This document shows, in pieces, positions 19,935 through 29,471 of a stretch of DNA of 50,278 nucleotides. The first letter of the stretch is position 1. Each line of letters begins with the position of its first letter. Below the pieces are notes generated by a model. It was not told the DNA's origin. It ran no database searches and saw nothing but the letters and a program-made list of their open reading frames with translations. Source of the DNA: Blastocatellia bacterium. Its GTDB lineage: Bacteria; Acidobacteriota; Blastocatellia; HR10; J050. The stretch is taken from the NCBI GenBank assembly GCA_025054955.1, contig JANWZE010000057.1, positions 1-50,278 of the forward strand, written 5' to 3'. The translations under genes were made by a program, and so were the position numbers.

Positions 19935-20398
19935 GATGATTTCGCCTTGGGAGATTTTTTGATCATGGTGATTTGATTGCCGCGCTCATTATACCGGACT
20001 TCATCCATGATGTGCCGCATCATCAGCAAGCCACGCCCACACTCGCGGAAGATATTTTCACCTTCGGTGGGATCACACACCGACGCAGGATCAAATCCAT
20101 TGCCCTCGTCGGTGATAATGAAGACGGCTTGCTGCGCGTCGAGTTCGAGCACGATCTCCACTTTCTTGGTGGCATCCAGCTTATTGCCGTGACGCATAGC
20201 ATTGGTGATCGCTTCATGCAGGGCAACGGCCGTGTGACAATCTTCATCAGGGTAGCCGAACCGTGTCAGATGATCGCTGAGATACATAACAACTGGGTCA
20301 ACGTACTGCAACTGACTGGGAAGAACGATCGTGATCCGCTCGGTGATAAATTCTTCAATGGGCATCGCCGCCTGCTTGGCATCCATAGCATGAGCCAT
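19931..20398 (-). CDS. RsbW-like anti-sigma/serine-threonine kinase (HATPase)
   Basis: A stand-alone GHKL ATPase domain of 155 residues of the RsbW/SpoIIAB type, which phosphorylates anti-anti-sigma factors and binds sigma factors. The N-box reads HEAITNAMRHGNK, the G1 box DEGNGFDP and the G2 box GRGLLMM. It has no sigma or RsbV partner beside it. Its stop overlaps the start of the deaminase gene by 4 bases on the same strand. It lies beside a tandem repeat array and the tRNA gene on the other strand. In Acidobacteriota many such orphan kinases exist; the partner must be elsewhere. Confidence 0.85.
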   Translation of the reverse strand: MAHAMDAKQAAMPIEEFITERITIVLPSQLQYVDPVVMYLSDHLTRFGYPDEDCHTAVALHEAITNAMRHGNKLDATKKVEIVLELDAQQAVFIITDEGNGFDPASVCDPTEGENIFRECGRGLLMMRHIMDEVRYNERGNQITMIKKSPKAKSS

Positions 20399-20436
20399 TG
20401 TACTCGATGGTTTTGACTCGCTTCAAGCATACCCAT

Positions 20437-20505
20437 AGCCGCGGTGATGAGCGATTGACAGCCGCGGTGATGAGCGGTTAACAGCCGCGGTGATGAGCGG
20501 TTGAC
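20437..20505 (+). repeat. Three 23-base tandem repeats upstream of tRNA-Gly
   Basis: Three copies of AGCCGCGGTGATGAGCGGTTGAC (consensus; 23 bases) run 20437-20459, 20460-20482 and 20483-20505, followed by a truncated fourth, AGCCGGGAAGCGGTT. Copies differ at one or two bases. Each ends in a -35-like hexamer (TTGACA, TTAACA, TTGACA when the next base is included). Confidence 0.9.
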
Positions 20506-20529
20506 AGCCGGGAAGCGGTTGCCTATGAT
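20501..20529 (+). promoter_or_regulatory. Promoter of tRNA-Gly, -35 inside the repeat array
   Basis: TTGACA (20501-20506), 17 bases, TATGAT (20524-20529), 19 bases before the tRNA 5' end. The -35 is the end of the third tandem repeat. Confidence 0.85.
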
Positions 20530-20548
20530 TGGAGCCGGATTGAGTCGA

Positions 20549-20624
20549 GCGGGCGTGGCGCAATTGGTAGCGCATCAGCTTCCCAAGCTGGGTGTTGCGG
20601 GTTCGAGCCCCGTCGCCCGCTCCA
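20549..20624 (+). tRNA. tRNA-Gly(CCC)
   Basis: The cloverleaf closes fully. The acceptor stem is GCGGGCG/CGCCCGC, the D stem GCGC/GCGC with loop AATTGGTA, and the anticodon stem TCAGC/GCTGG with loop TTCCCAA. The anticodon is therefore CCC, reading glycine GGG. The T arm is GCGGG-TTCGAGC-CCCGT. The 3' CCA is encoded at 20622-20624. Length 76 bases. Confidence 0.96.
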
Positions 20625-20637
20625 TTCATTGAGGCCA

Positions 20638-21168
20638 TCAACGCAAATTCATCTGGCCAAGCACGGTTTGCGCCAATGCGCCTGTCTGCTGTCCGGTCAC
20701 GCGAATAATGATCGGCGTAGATGAAATCATCTCGTCCGTTACAGTGAAGCTCGCCACGAACGTGCCATCGGCGCGAGCATGCACGGGCGACGGAAAGACC
20801 ACCGGACGATCGTTCACGCAGATTTCGAGAGCTTCTTCACGGCCGAACCCTGTGCCACTGACGGTGACTGTTTCTGCAGGTTTGAGCATCGCCGGTTCAA
20901 CGCGCGTGATCTCTGGTAGCACTTTGAAGGTCGCATGAGCCAGTTGGTGAGCTGCTTGCGAGACGCCAATGATGTTGTTCTCACCATACGGCGCGGGCGG
21001 AACCCGAAAGACCGTCACAAAGCTGCCACGATTGTTCGTCGTCCCCGGCTTCAACCACTGGCCGTCAAACTCAATGCGATAGCTCACGTTCGGACGAAAA
21101 CCGGTGCCGATCAGTTTGATCTCTGTCCCAACCGGCCCTTCGCGTGGTTGTAGTTTTAATGATGGCAT
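20638..21168 (-). CDS. IPT/TIG-domain protein
   Basis: A 176-residue protein made of two Ig-like IPT/TIG beta-sandwich repeats. The first starts LQPREGPVGTEIKLIGTGF and the second ITRVEPAMLKPAETVTVSGTGFG; the GTGF turn is the signature of this fold. No signal peptide is visible, which is unusual because TIG domains usually occur in exported or surface proteins. GAGGTGAG lies before the ATG. It ends 13 bases from the tRNA on the opposite strand. No function is known. Confidence 0.8.
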   Translation of the reverse strand: MPSLKLQPREGPVGTEIKLIGTGFRPNVSYRIEFDGQWLKPGTTNNRGSFVTVFRVPPAPYGENNIIGVSQAAHQLAHATFKVLPEITRVEPAMLKPAETVTVSGTGFGREEALEICVNDRPVVFPSPVHARADGTFVASFTVTDEMISSTPIIIRVTGQQTGALAQTVLGQMNLR

Positions 21169-21259
21169 AATCTCACCTCAAGCGCTCAGGAATCAGCACT
21201 CACCGGCCGAGCATCCTTCCTCGAGCCTGCGCAGGTGTAGCCAACTGCGCTCTTCATGC

Positions 21260-22894
21260 TCAGCCCTCTGAGGCTTCGCCGCTGCGTTCTGCTTGCTGTT
21301 CTACAAACAGCTCCCTCAAGCGGAATCGTTGCACTTTTCCTGAGGCTGTCATAGGAAATGACTCAACAAATCGTATGAACCGAGGAATTTTGAAGTGCGC
21401 CAGTTGTTCCCGGCAAAATGCCTTGATGTCGTCTTCTGTCGCCGACGTATCGGGCTTCAACCGAATCGCAGCGGCCACTTCTTCGCCAAATCTCCGGTCA
21501 GGCACGCCGAAGACGTAGACGTCGGCAATAGCCGGATGATGGCGCAGCACGTCTTCAACTTCTTTCGGCGAAATGTTTTCTCCGCCACGAATGATGATCT
21601 CTTTGATGCGTCCTGTAATCCGCACATAGCCATCCTGATCGAGCGTTGCCTGATCGCCAGAATGGAGCCAGCCCTCGGCATCAATCGCTTTGCGTGTTTC
21701 GTCGGGTTTGTTGTAGTACCCCTTCATGGTGTTGTAGCCGCGCGAGCACAGTTCGCCAGGCGTATTGGGCGGTAGCGTTTGACCGGTGACCGGATCAATG
21801 ATTTTGACTTCAATCTCAGGTAGGACTTTGCCAACCGTTTGCGTTCGTCGCTCAATCGAATCGTGACGCGGGGTCATCGTGATGGCAGGGGACGCTTCGG
21901 TCAATCCGTAGGCAATCGTCATCTCCGGCACGTGCATATCGTGGATGACCCGCCGCATGAGCGGTTCAGGACACACCGCGCCCGCCATGATGCCCGTGCG
22001 CAAGCTGGTCAAGTCAAACTCAGCGAAATCGGGTTGCTCCAGCACATTGAGAAACATCGTCGGCACGCCGTAGATAGCCGTGGCCCGCTCTTTGTGAACG
22101 TATTCGAGGACCTTGTGCGGATCGAAATACTCAAGCGGGATCAGACACGTCGCATGCGTGTATGCGCCGAGCACGCCGATGACACAACCGAAACAGTGAA
22201 ACAACGGCACCGGCAAACACAATCGGTCGGCAGGTGTAAACCCAAGGCCTTCACCCAGCCAATACCCGTTGTTGACAATGTTCCGACTTGTCAACATGAC
22301 CCCCTTGGGGAAACCTGTCGTGCCTGATGTGTACTGCATGTTGATAACATCATCGAGTTCAACCTGCGCTTCGCGCGCGTCCAAGGCCTGATCAGGTACT
22401 GTCTGGCCTGCTTGAAAGACGTCCCTGAGGTTGATCATTCCATCCGGCGTTTCATCGCCAATGTAGAAAACGTGTCGCAGATGAGGCGGCCGCCGAATCT
22501 GGCCGACCGTCGCCACGTAATCCACGTCTTTGAACCCGCGGACCAGCGCCAGCGCGCATGATTCAGACTGAGTCAGCAAGTATTCGAGTTCCGGCGCGCG
22601 AAGCGACGTATTGACCGTCACTAAAATCGCGCCGATCTTGGCCAGCGCAAATTGCAGGATGATCCATTCAGGCACATTGGTCGCCCAGACGGCGACACGC
22701 TCGCCTTTCTGCACGCCGAGTTGCAGCAGCCCTTTCGCGCACTGCCGGGCTACGGATTCGAGTTGTCCAAACGTGTATCGCAGGTCACGGTCCACGTAGA
22801 CCAAGGCTTCGTGATCAGGATAATCACGCGCCAGCGCCGTCAGCAACGCGCCGACAGTCAGATCACGATAGGATTTAGCTTGGCACGCATTCAT
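21260..22894 (-). CDS. AMP-forming acyl-CoA synthetase (FadD/AcsM-like)
   Basis: An ANL-superfamily enzyme of 544 residues that activates a carboxylic acid to its acyl-adenylate and then acyl-CoA. The P-loop-like motif [11 protein letters not shown] is present, as are [11 protein letters not shown] (A5 region), [21 protein letters not shown] (A7/A8) and the catalytic lysine block [13 protein letters not shown] at the C-terminus. The pattern fits medium- or long-chain fatty-acyl substrates, but specificity cannot be read. The ATG at 22894 ([15 protein letters not shown]) was chosen because family members start there; a longer frame to 22966 is less likely. It probably forms its own transcript after a repeat-rich gap. 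Confidence 0.9.
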   Translation of the reverse strand: MNACQAKSYRDLTVGALLTALARDYPDHEALVYVDRDLRYTFGQLESVARQCAKGLLQLGVQKGERVAVWATNVPEWIILQFALAKIGAILVTVNTSLRAPELEYLLTQSESCALALVRGFKDVDYVATVGQIRRPPHLRHVFYIGDETPDGMINLRDVFQAGQTVPDQALDAREAQVELDDVINMQYTSGTTGFPKGVMLTSRNIVNNGYWLGEGLGFTPADRLCLPVPLFHCFGCVIGVLGAYTHATCLIPLEYFDPHKVLEYVHKERATAIYGVPTMFLNVLEQPDFAEFDLTSLRTGIMAGAVCPEPLMRRVIHDMHVPEMTIAYGLTEASPAITMTPRHDSIERRTQTVGKVLPEIEVKIIDPVTGQTLPPNTPGELCSRGYNTMKGYYNKPDETRKAIDAEGWLHSGDQATLDQDGYVRITGRIKEIIIRGGENISPKEVEDVLRHHPAIADVYVFGVPDRRFGEEVAAAIRLKPDTSATEDDIKAFCREQLAHFKIPRFIRFVESFPMTASGKVQRFRLRELFVEQQAERSGEASEG

Positions 22895-23109
22895 GATGAT
22901 TGAAGTGGCTTTGGCAACGCCGAAGCAGAATTCTAGAGAGAGCGCCAAACGTTTGGCAACCGGCATTCAGCATTTCATGGTGAGTCACTCGGTCTGCTGG
23001 ACTGTGGCGTTTTTTCGGAGGCAGGCGGTTGTCGCCGTTGGTCTGGCTCACTGCGTGGGAAGGAGTTGGCTGGCTGTGGACGTAGCCGGTCGGACGCGGA
23101 CGGAATGTT

Positions 23110-23265
23110 CCGCGCGTTGTGTGACCATTGAGAAGGTGGCGCAGGCGTTCCCGCCTGCGATCCGCGCGTTGTATGACCATTGAGAAGGTGGCACAGGCGT
23201 TCCCGCCTGCGATCCGCGCGTTGTATGACCATTGAGAAGGTGGCACAGGCGTTCCCGCCTGTGAT
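23110..23265 (+). repeat. Three 52-base tandem repeats with an internal palindrome
   Basis: Copies start at 23110, 23162 and 23214 (CCGCGCGTTGTRTGACCATT and onward), each 52 bases and nearly identical. Each contains the hairpin GCAGGCG-TTCC-CGCCTGC (one copy has G to A changes). Such GCAGGCGTTCCCGCCTGC palindromes are known as interspersed repeats of many bacteria. Confidence 0.9.
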
Positions 23266-23300
23266 CCATTCGCATCGTTTCTGGGCAGCGTGAATACTCT

Positions 23301-23326
23301 GTGCACAACTCCTCCGCAATTGGTAT
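23301..23326 (-). repeat. ATACCAATTGCGGAG terminal-motif copy
   Basis: On the minus strand the sequence reads ATACCAATTGCGGAGGAGTT, closely like the ends of the MITE-like elements at 44060-44485 and 46373-46668. It may be a solo end of the same family. Confidence 0.4.
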
Positions 23327-23360
23327 TATTCAGCCGCGATAAGGGAGGCGGTTCACCTGG

Positions 23361-23849
23361 TTATGTGTTGTCCTGTTCCTCAATGCCGAAGTACCGCATC
23401 CATTGATCAATATCCTGGGCATTGAGCTGGACATCTTCTTTTTCAGCACTGTCGGTCGAAGCGAGTGCCGTCCAAACGCGCTCAGCGAACTGTTCGCAGG
23501 TGATGACTTGAGCGCCGCATGAGCGCACGTAGTTGTACAACTCTCGGTCCGAGGTGACGACCGTCAATCCGCGACGGTCCCGCTGCTGTTCGACTCTTTG
23601 TTTAATGCGCGCGTCGGCGGTGGAGTTGGGCAATGAATAAATGATCTGCACACCTTGAAACACGCTGCCCTCGGGGAAGAGCGGCTCCGGCGCGCCGTCA
23701 AACACGACTGTCACGCGGCGCGCTTTGTGGCCAGGCTGATTGCGGAACGCGGCCAGCCATCTGAGCAACTGCATCCGCGCGTCGGGCGCCTCTGGATCAA
23801 TATCATGCAGGCGTCCCATCAGGTTATTGCCGTCGATCAAGTATGACAT
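23361..23849 (-). CDS. NYN-domain RNase, YacP/Rae1-like
   Basis: The 162-residue protein has the PIN-like NYN fold of YacP. The acidic residues that hold catalytic metal are visible: D6 in LIDGNNL, the aspartate in VVFDGAP (about 51) and TSDRELYNYV (about 99-101). Homologues such as Bacillus Rae1 cut mRNA on the ribosome, but many members are uncharacterised. It starts 38 bases after pyrB on the same strand and may be the last gene of the pyr transcript. The extra C-terminal segment (DVQLNAQDIDQWMRYFGIEE) is a predicted helix with no known role. Confidence 0.83.
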   Translation of the reverse strand: MSYLIDGNNLMGRLHDIDPEAPDARMQLLRWLAAFRNQPGHKARRVTVVFDGAPEPLFPEGSVFQGVQIIYSLPNSTADARIKQRVEQQRDRRGLTVVTSDRELYNYVRSCGAQVITCEQFAERVWTALASTDSAEKEDVQLNAQDIDQWMRYFGIEEQDNT

Positions 23850-23887
23850 TGCGTCGGCTCCTTGATCGCTGACGTGTTGTTTGATGT

Positions 23888-24862
23888 TTAGCTAGACAGC
23901 GGCGACTCGCCAGCTTTGACAGCACCGCCGGTCAGTAAGTAGAGCACAGCCATGCGCACGGCCACACCATTGGTGACTTGATCGAGTATGAGCGAGTACG
24001 GCCCATCGGCGACTTCTGATGAAATTTCCACACCGCGATTGATTGGCCCCGGATGCATCACCAGCACATCAGGCTTAGCCAAGCGGAGTCGCTCCAGCGT
24101 CAATCCAAATCGAATCGCATACTCTTTGAGTGAGGGAAAGAAACTTTCTTTCTGGCGTTCCAGTTGAATCCGCAGCATCATCACCACGTCTGCGCCTTCA
24201 ATCGCTTCTTCCAACCGGGGCGTCACCGTCAGTCCATCTTCGACCAATCGTTCGTATCCGGGCGGCAATAGCGTTTGCGGGCCGCTGACGGCGACCTGCG
24301 CGCCCAGCTTTGTCAACAAATACGTATTGGAGCGCGCCACGCGGCTATGGCGAATATCGCCCAAGATGGCTACTTTCAATCCGGCGATCCGACCTTTGTG
24401 TTCTTTGATCGTCATGGCATCGAGCAGGGCCTGCGTCGGATGCTCATGCGCGCCGTCGCCCGCATTGATGATTGCTGCCTTGACCCATCGCGCCAACTGG
24501 TGCGGCGCGCCCGAACTGGCATGGCGAATCACAATCACGTCCGGCGCCATCGCTTCCAGGTTGCGCGCCGTGTCAATTAACGTCTCCCCTTTGACGACGC
24601 TGCTTGTGGAGACAGAAATGTTGATGGTGTCGGCAGAGAGCCGCTTGCCAGCAATTTCAAAACTGGTGCGCGTGCGCGTCGAAGGCTCATAGAAGAGATT
24701 GATGATGGTCTTACCGCGCAACGTTGGGACTTTTTTGATGTCCCGCGTGGAGACATCTTTGAACGCTTCCGCGGTCTGCAAAATCAGATGGATTTCATCA
24801 ACGTCGAGTTCTTGAATGCCTAACAGGTCTTTTCGTTTGAGCGCAGTCAGCATCGCTGCCAT
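23888..24862 (-). CDS. pyrB: Aspartate carbamoyltransferase, catalytic chain
   Basis: PyrB joins carbamoyl phosphate to aspartate in the first committed step of pyrimidine synthesis. The carbamoyl-phosphate loop [13 protein letters not shown] and the aspartate-binding part ([12 protein letters not shown]) are both present, along with [11 protein letters not shown] and [14 protein letters not shown]. About 324 residues is typical of the trimer-forming, PyrI-free type. The ATG at 24862 has GAGG 5 bases upstream and lies 7 bases after the pyrR stop. pyrR just upstream marks a regulated pyr operon. The other pyr genes are not in the window. Confidence 0.96.
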   Translation of the reverse strand: MAAMLTALKRKDLLGIQELDVDEIHLILQTAEAFKDVSTRDIKKVPTLRGKTIINLFYEPSTRTRTSFEIAGKRLSADTINISVSTSSVVKGETLIDTARNLEAMAPDVIVIRHASSGAPHQLARWVKAAIINAGDGAHEHPTQALLDAMTIKEHKGRIAGLKVAILGDIRHSRVARSNTYLLTKLGAQVAVSGPQTLLPPGYERLVEDGLTVTPRLEEAIEGADVVMMLRIQLERQKESFFPSLKEYAIRFGLTLERLRLAKPDVLVMHPGPINRGVEISSEVADGPYSLILDQVTNGVAVRMAVLYLLTGGAVKAGESPLSS

Positions 24863-24869
24863 GATCGCC

Positions 24870-26275
<1,406 letters not shown>

Positions 26276-26353
26276 CAAAAAACTCTTGTATGGGCGCTCA
26301 CGTCAACAACTGTCATTCGCGCGCCCCTCACCGGCGGCGCATGGCAAGCTGCC

Positions 26354-28576
26354 TCAGCGGCGAGCATCGCGACGCGGAGGACGCCGATCCTCGCTGCGAC
26401 GCCGTCGTGGAGCGCCCTGCTCACCGCGCTCCCGTCGCTCCCGTCGTTCACCGCGTTGGGCCAACTCAGTTACGCCGGACCGCGCCTGCTCATCTTCATA
26501 CAACGCGCGGCGACTCAAGCGAACCTTGCCCTGTCCATCGTTCGAGATGCACTTGACGAGAATCTCCTGCCCTTCTTCCAGCACGTCGCGGATGTCGCGC
26601 ACGCGATGGTCGGCCACTTCTGAAATGTGCAAGAGCGCCTCAGTGCCGGGAAACACCTCGACAAACGCGCCGAAATCAGCCAAGCGGGTCACTCGACCGA
26701 TGTACGTCTGACCGACTTCCACTTCCGCCGTCAGGTCTTGAATCGCTTTCATCGCGCGTTCGGCTGCCTCCTGATTGGCCGAGGCAATGTGAACCGTGCC
26801 GTCGTCACCGATGTCAATTTTGCATTTCGTCTGTTCGACAATCCCGCGGATCACTTTTCCACCGGGCCCAATGACGTCGCGAATCTTCTCGACCGGGATC
26901 GTGATCGTGTAGATGCGCGGCGCGTGTGGGCTTAGTTCAGCGCGTGGCGCGGCAATTGTCTGTTCCATCTTCTCGATGACGAACAGCCGGCCTTCATGCG
27001 CCTGTTGCAGCGCTTCAGCCATGATCTGTGGCGTGATGCCAGCAATCTTAATGTCCATTTGCAATGCGGTGATGCCTCGGCGCGTGCCGGCGACTTTGAA
27101 GTCCATATCGCCGTAGTGATCCTCGGCGCCGGCAATGTCAGTCAGGATGGCATACTTGTTTCCTTCCTTGACAAGTCCCATCGCCACGCCGCCGACGTGG
27201 GCCTTGATCGGGACGCCAGCATCCATCAACGAGAGGCTGCCGCCGCAAACTGACGCCATCGAAGATGAGCCGTTCGACTCCGTGATGTCAGAAACCACGC
27301 GGATGATATAGGGCCAGGCCTTCTCATCGGGCACAACCGCTTCCAAGGCTCGACGAGCCAGCGCCCCGTGTCCGATCTCGCGTCGGCCAGGCGCACCGAT
27401 GCGTCCCGTTTCACCAACCGAAAAAGGCGGGAAATTGTAATTAAGCATGAATCGCCGCTGAATCTCGCCCAGCTCTAAGTTATCCACATACTGAACGTCT
27501 TCCGACGTGCCGAGGGTGGTCGTCACCAAGGCTTGCGTCTCGCCACGAGTAAACAACGCGCTGCCGTGCGCGCGCGGCAACACGCCCACTTCACACTCAA
27601 TCGGTCGGATCTCAGTGAACCGCCGGCCATCAGGGCGACGCCGGTGATTCAAGATATCGTCGCGGAAGAATTTCTCTTTGAGGTAATCGAATATCCGACC
27701 GGCCATTACGCGCGATTCGGCTGGGTCTTCAGGATATGATTCAACCACCTGTTGCCGGAGTGCATTGATGGCCGCCTGACTCTGCAGCTTGGTTTGCTGC
27801 CTGACGTCTAGAGCCTGACGGAGCGCAGCGCCATAGGTCTGTTCGATGTGTGTCATCATCTCCTGATCCAATGTCGGCGCGGGCACGTCCGGCTTTTGCA
27901 CACCGAGTCGCTCGCCCAATGCTTTCTGCCACGCGCACAGTCGCTTGATGTCTTGATGCGCCACAATCAAGGCTTCGATCATCACCTGTTCAGAGACTTC
28001 ATTGGCTCCTGCTTCGACCATCACGATTGCATCCTCAGTGCCAGCAACGACCAGGTTGAGTTCAGAGGCTCGGAGCTGCTCGTAGGTCGGGTTGACGATG
28101 TAGCGTCCATCCACCAAGCCGATGCGCACGCCGGCAACGGGTGTGTGGAAGGGGATCGGTGAAAGAAACAAAGCCGCCGAGGCAGCGGTGACACTGAGAA
28201 TGTCGGGATCATTGTCTGCATCAGCCGAAATCACATTGGCAATAATTTGAGTCTCGACATGAAACCCTTCGGGAAACAACGGCCGCAACGGCCGGTCAAT
28301 CAGCCGACTGGTGAGAATTTCTTTTTCAGTTGGTCGGCCTTCACGCTTAAAGTAGTTGCCGGGGATACGTCCGGCGGCGTAGTTATTTTCACGGTAATCC
28401 ACCGTCAACGGAAAAAACTCAACGTCCTCTTGCTGTTCTTTGGCGGCCACGGCCGTTGCGAGCACCATCGTTTCTCCATACGTCACCACAACGGCGCCAT
28501 CTGCTTGCCGAGCAACTTTGCCTGTTTCGAGCGTCAGCAACCGCCCGCCAATTTCTATTGAATCTTTGATATACAT
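26354..28576 (-). CDS. pnp: Polyribonucleotide nucleotidyltransferase
   Basis: PNPase degrades RNA 3' to 5' with phosphate and, with RNase E, forms the degradosome core. The 740-residue protein has two RNase PH domains (first from YIKDSIEIGGRLL, with DYRENNYAAGRIPGNYFKRE; second with GETQALVTTTLGTSED), the KH domain (VEKIRDVIGPGGKVIRGIVE) and the S1 domain (GRVTRLADFGAFVEVFPGTE), in the standard order. The C-terminal tail is unusually rich in Arg and Glu (GERRERRERGEQ and similar). rpsO lies upstream on the same strand with a strong terminator between, the common rpsO-pnp arrangement. GGAGGA is before the ATG. Confidence 0.97.
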   Translation of the reverse strand: MYIKDSIEIGGRLLTLETGKVARQADGAVVVTYGETMVLATAVAAKEQQEDVEFFPLTVDYRENNYAAGRIPGNYFKREGRPTEKEILTSRLIDRPLRPLFPEGFHVETQIIANVISADADNDPDILSVTAASAALFLSPIPFHTPVAGVRIGLVDGRYIVNPTYEQLRASELNLVVAGTEDAIVMVEAGANEVSEQVMIEALIVAHQDIKRLCAWQKALGERLGVQKPDVPAPTLDQEMMTHIEQTYGAALRQALDVRQQTKLQSQAAINALRQQVVESYPEDPAESRVMAGRIFDYLKEKFFRDDILNHRRRPDGRRFTEIRPIECEVGVLPRAHGSALFTRGETQALVTTTLGTSEDVQYVDNLELGEIQRRFMLNYNFPPFSVGETGRIGAPGRREIGHGALARRALEAVVPDEKAWPYIIRVVSDITESNGSSSMASVCGGSLSLMDAGVPIKAHVGGVAMGLVKEGNKYAILTDIAGAEDHYGDMDFKVAGTRRGITALQMDIKIAGITPQIMAEALQQAHEGRLFVIEKMEQTIAAPRAELSPHAPRIYTITIPVEKIRDVIGPGGKVIRGIVEQTKCKIDIGDDGTVHIASANQEAAERAMKAIQDLTAEVEVGQTYIGRVTRLADFGAFVEVFPGTEALLHISEVADHRVRDIRDVLEEGQEILVKCISNDGQGKVRLSRRALYEDEQARSGVTELAQRGERRERRERGEQGAPRRRRSEDRRPPRRDARR

Positions 28577-28600
28577 GTTACATCCTCCAATGCGCTCAAC

Positions 28601-28638
28601 AAAAAAGCCACGACAGCCTATCCCGCTTGCTCGTGGCT
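28601..28638 (-). terminator. Terminator between rpsO and pnp
   Basis: On the minus strand the stem AGCCACGA (plus 28638-28631) and TCGTGGCT (plus 28613-28606) is followed by TTTTTT. A perfect 8-bp stem and six Ts should end most rpsO transcripts; the rest may read through into pnp. Confidence 0.85.
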
Positions 28639-28781
28639 TGACTTGAACCTAATTGTTCGATCCTGTCCGCCCCTTGCGGAACCACTCACTGGGCTCACAT
28701 GCCCACTCTCACTGGTAAAATCACAACCTTGCGCCGGCCCAGCTCTCATCCACTTGCTGGCTAGGCCAACCCACAGGCGCT

Positions 28782-29051
28782 CTATTTCCTCAGCCCTAAC
28801 TGGGCAATCAACCGGTAATACCGCGTGGCATCTCTTCGCTTCAGATAATCCAACAACTGCCGGCGCTGGCTCACTAACTGCAACAAGCCCCGCCGCGAAT
28901 GATGATCTTTTTTGTGGGTCTTGAAATGCTCCGTCAATTGAGTAATCCGCTGCGTCAACAGTGCCACTTGCACTTCCGGCGATCCGGTATCCGATTCGTG
29001 CATTTGAAACTGACGAATCACCTGTGTTTTTACATCCTTCGTTAATGCCAC
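28782..29051 (-). CDS. rpsO: 30S ribosomal protein S15
   Basis: S15 binds the 16S rRNA three-way junction and starts platform assembly. The 89-residue protein begins [20 protein letters not shown] and contains [20 protein letters not shown] and [15 protein letters not shown], the core of the family. The GTG at 29051 was chosen because the family starts at MALTK and GGAGAA lies 7 bases upstream. An open frame continues upstream to 29165 but has no support. pnp follows after a terminator. Confidence 0.97.
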   Translation of the reverse strand: MALTKDVKTQVIRQFQMHESDTGSPEVQVALLTQRITQLTEHFKTHKKDHHSRRGLLQLVSQRRQLLDYLKRRDATRYYRLIAQLGLRK

Positions 29052-29471
29052 AACTACATTCTCCCTGATTCCATACGAACTGTCGTCATTAGGCGCAAAA
29101 AGTAGCATATCAGGCCTTTGATTGTAAAGACGAGCGACCGGCTCCGGCCTTGCGCGAGCGCTCATGGCATACTATGGGAGGGTTGGCCCTAGGCGGCGGG
29201 CGGCGGCTAACTGAGTTGACCTGGGTCATTGGCCTTCGGATGCTCAGACTTTTCAGTGGACAACCGAGAGGGATCGGGCTAGCATCTCTGGTCGCGGCAT
29301 TGAAATGTTTGATCGAACGAGATCGGGGATGTACAAGGGATCGCCTCGGCGCTTACCCACACCACCCGCTATTGACATCAATCGAGTGCTGAGGAAACCG
29401 TATTTGTTCGGCTCCCGCCGAGCGTATCAGGGTGGAACCGGCATGTTTTACTTTGAGGGAGGGATAATTCT
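29052..29471. other. Intergenic region between divergent genes
   Basis: No gene is supported; the short open frames have no family resemblance. A purine-rich GAGGGAGGGA precedes the ATG at 29472. A TTGACA at 29372 has no -10 at the right spacing. Confidence 0.4.

Larger units (their letters stand above)
22895..23360. other. Repeat-filled intergenic region
   Basis: No gene is supported. Apparent open frames on the minus strand of the AGGNAC/ATFSM type are translations of the 52-base tandem repeat. The region also holds one ATACCAAT-type terminal motif. Confidence 0.6.

Noticed and set aside
20423-20641. Minus-strand open frame containing GARTRNTQLGKLMRYQLRHA
   Set aside because: It is the antisense of tRNA-Gly and its flank, a well-known kind of false gene.
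22875-23319. Minus-strand frames of the AGGNACATFSM type, looking like a repeat protein
   Set aside because: They are translations of the 52-base tandem repeat in several frames at once, without a start signal.
29150-29392. An 80-codon plus-strand frame between rpsO and the peptidoglycan-binding protein
   Set aside because: No ribosome-binding site, no family resemblance and a composition like non-coding DNA.
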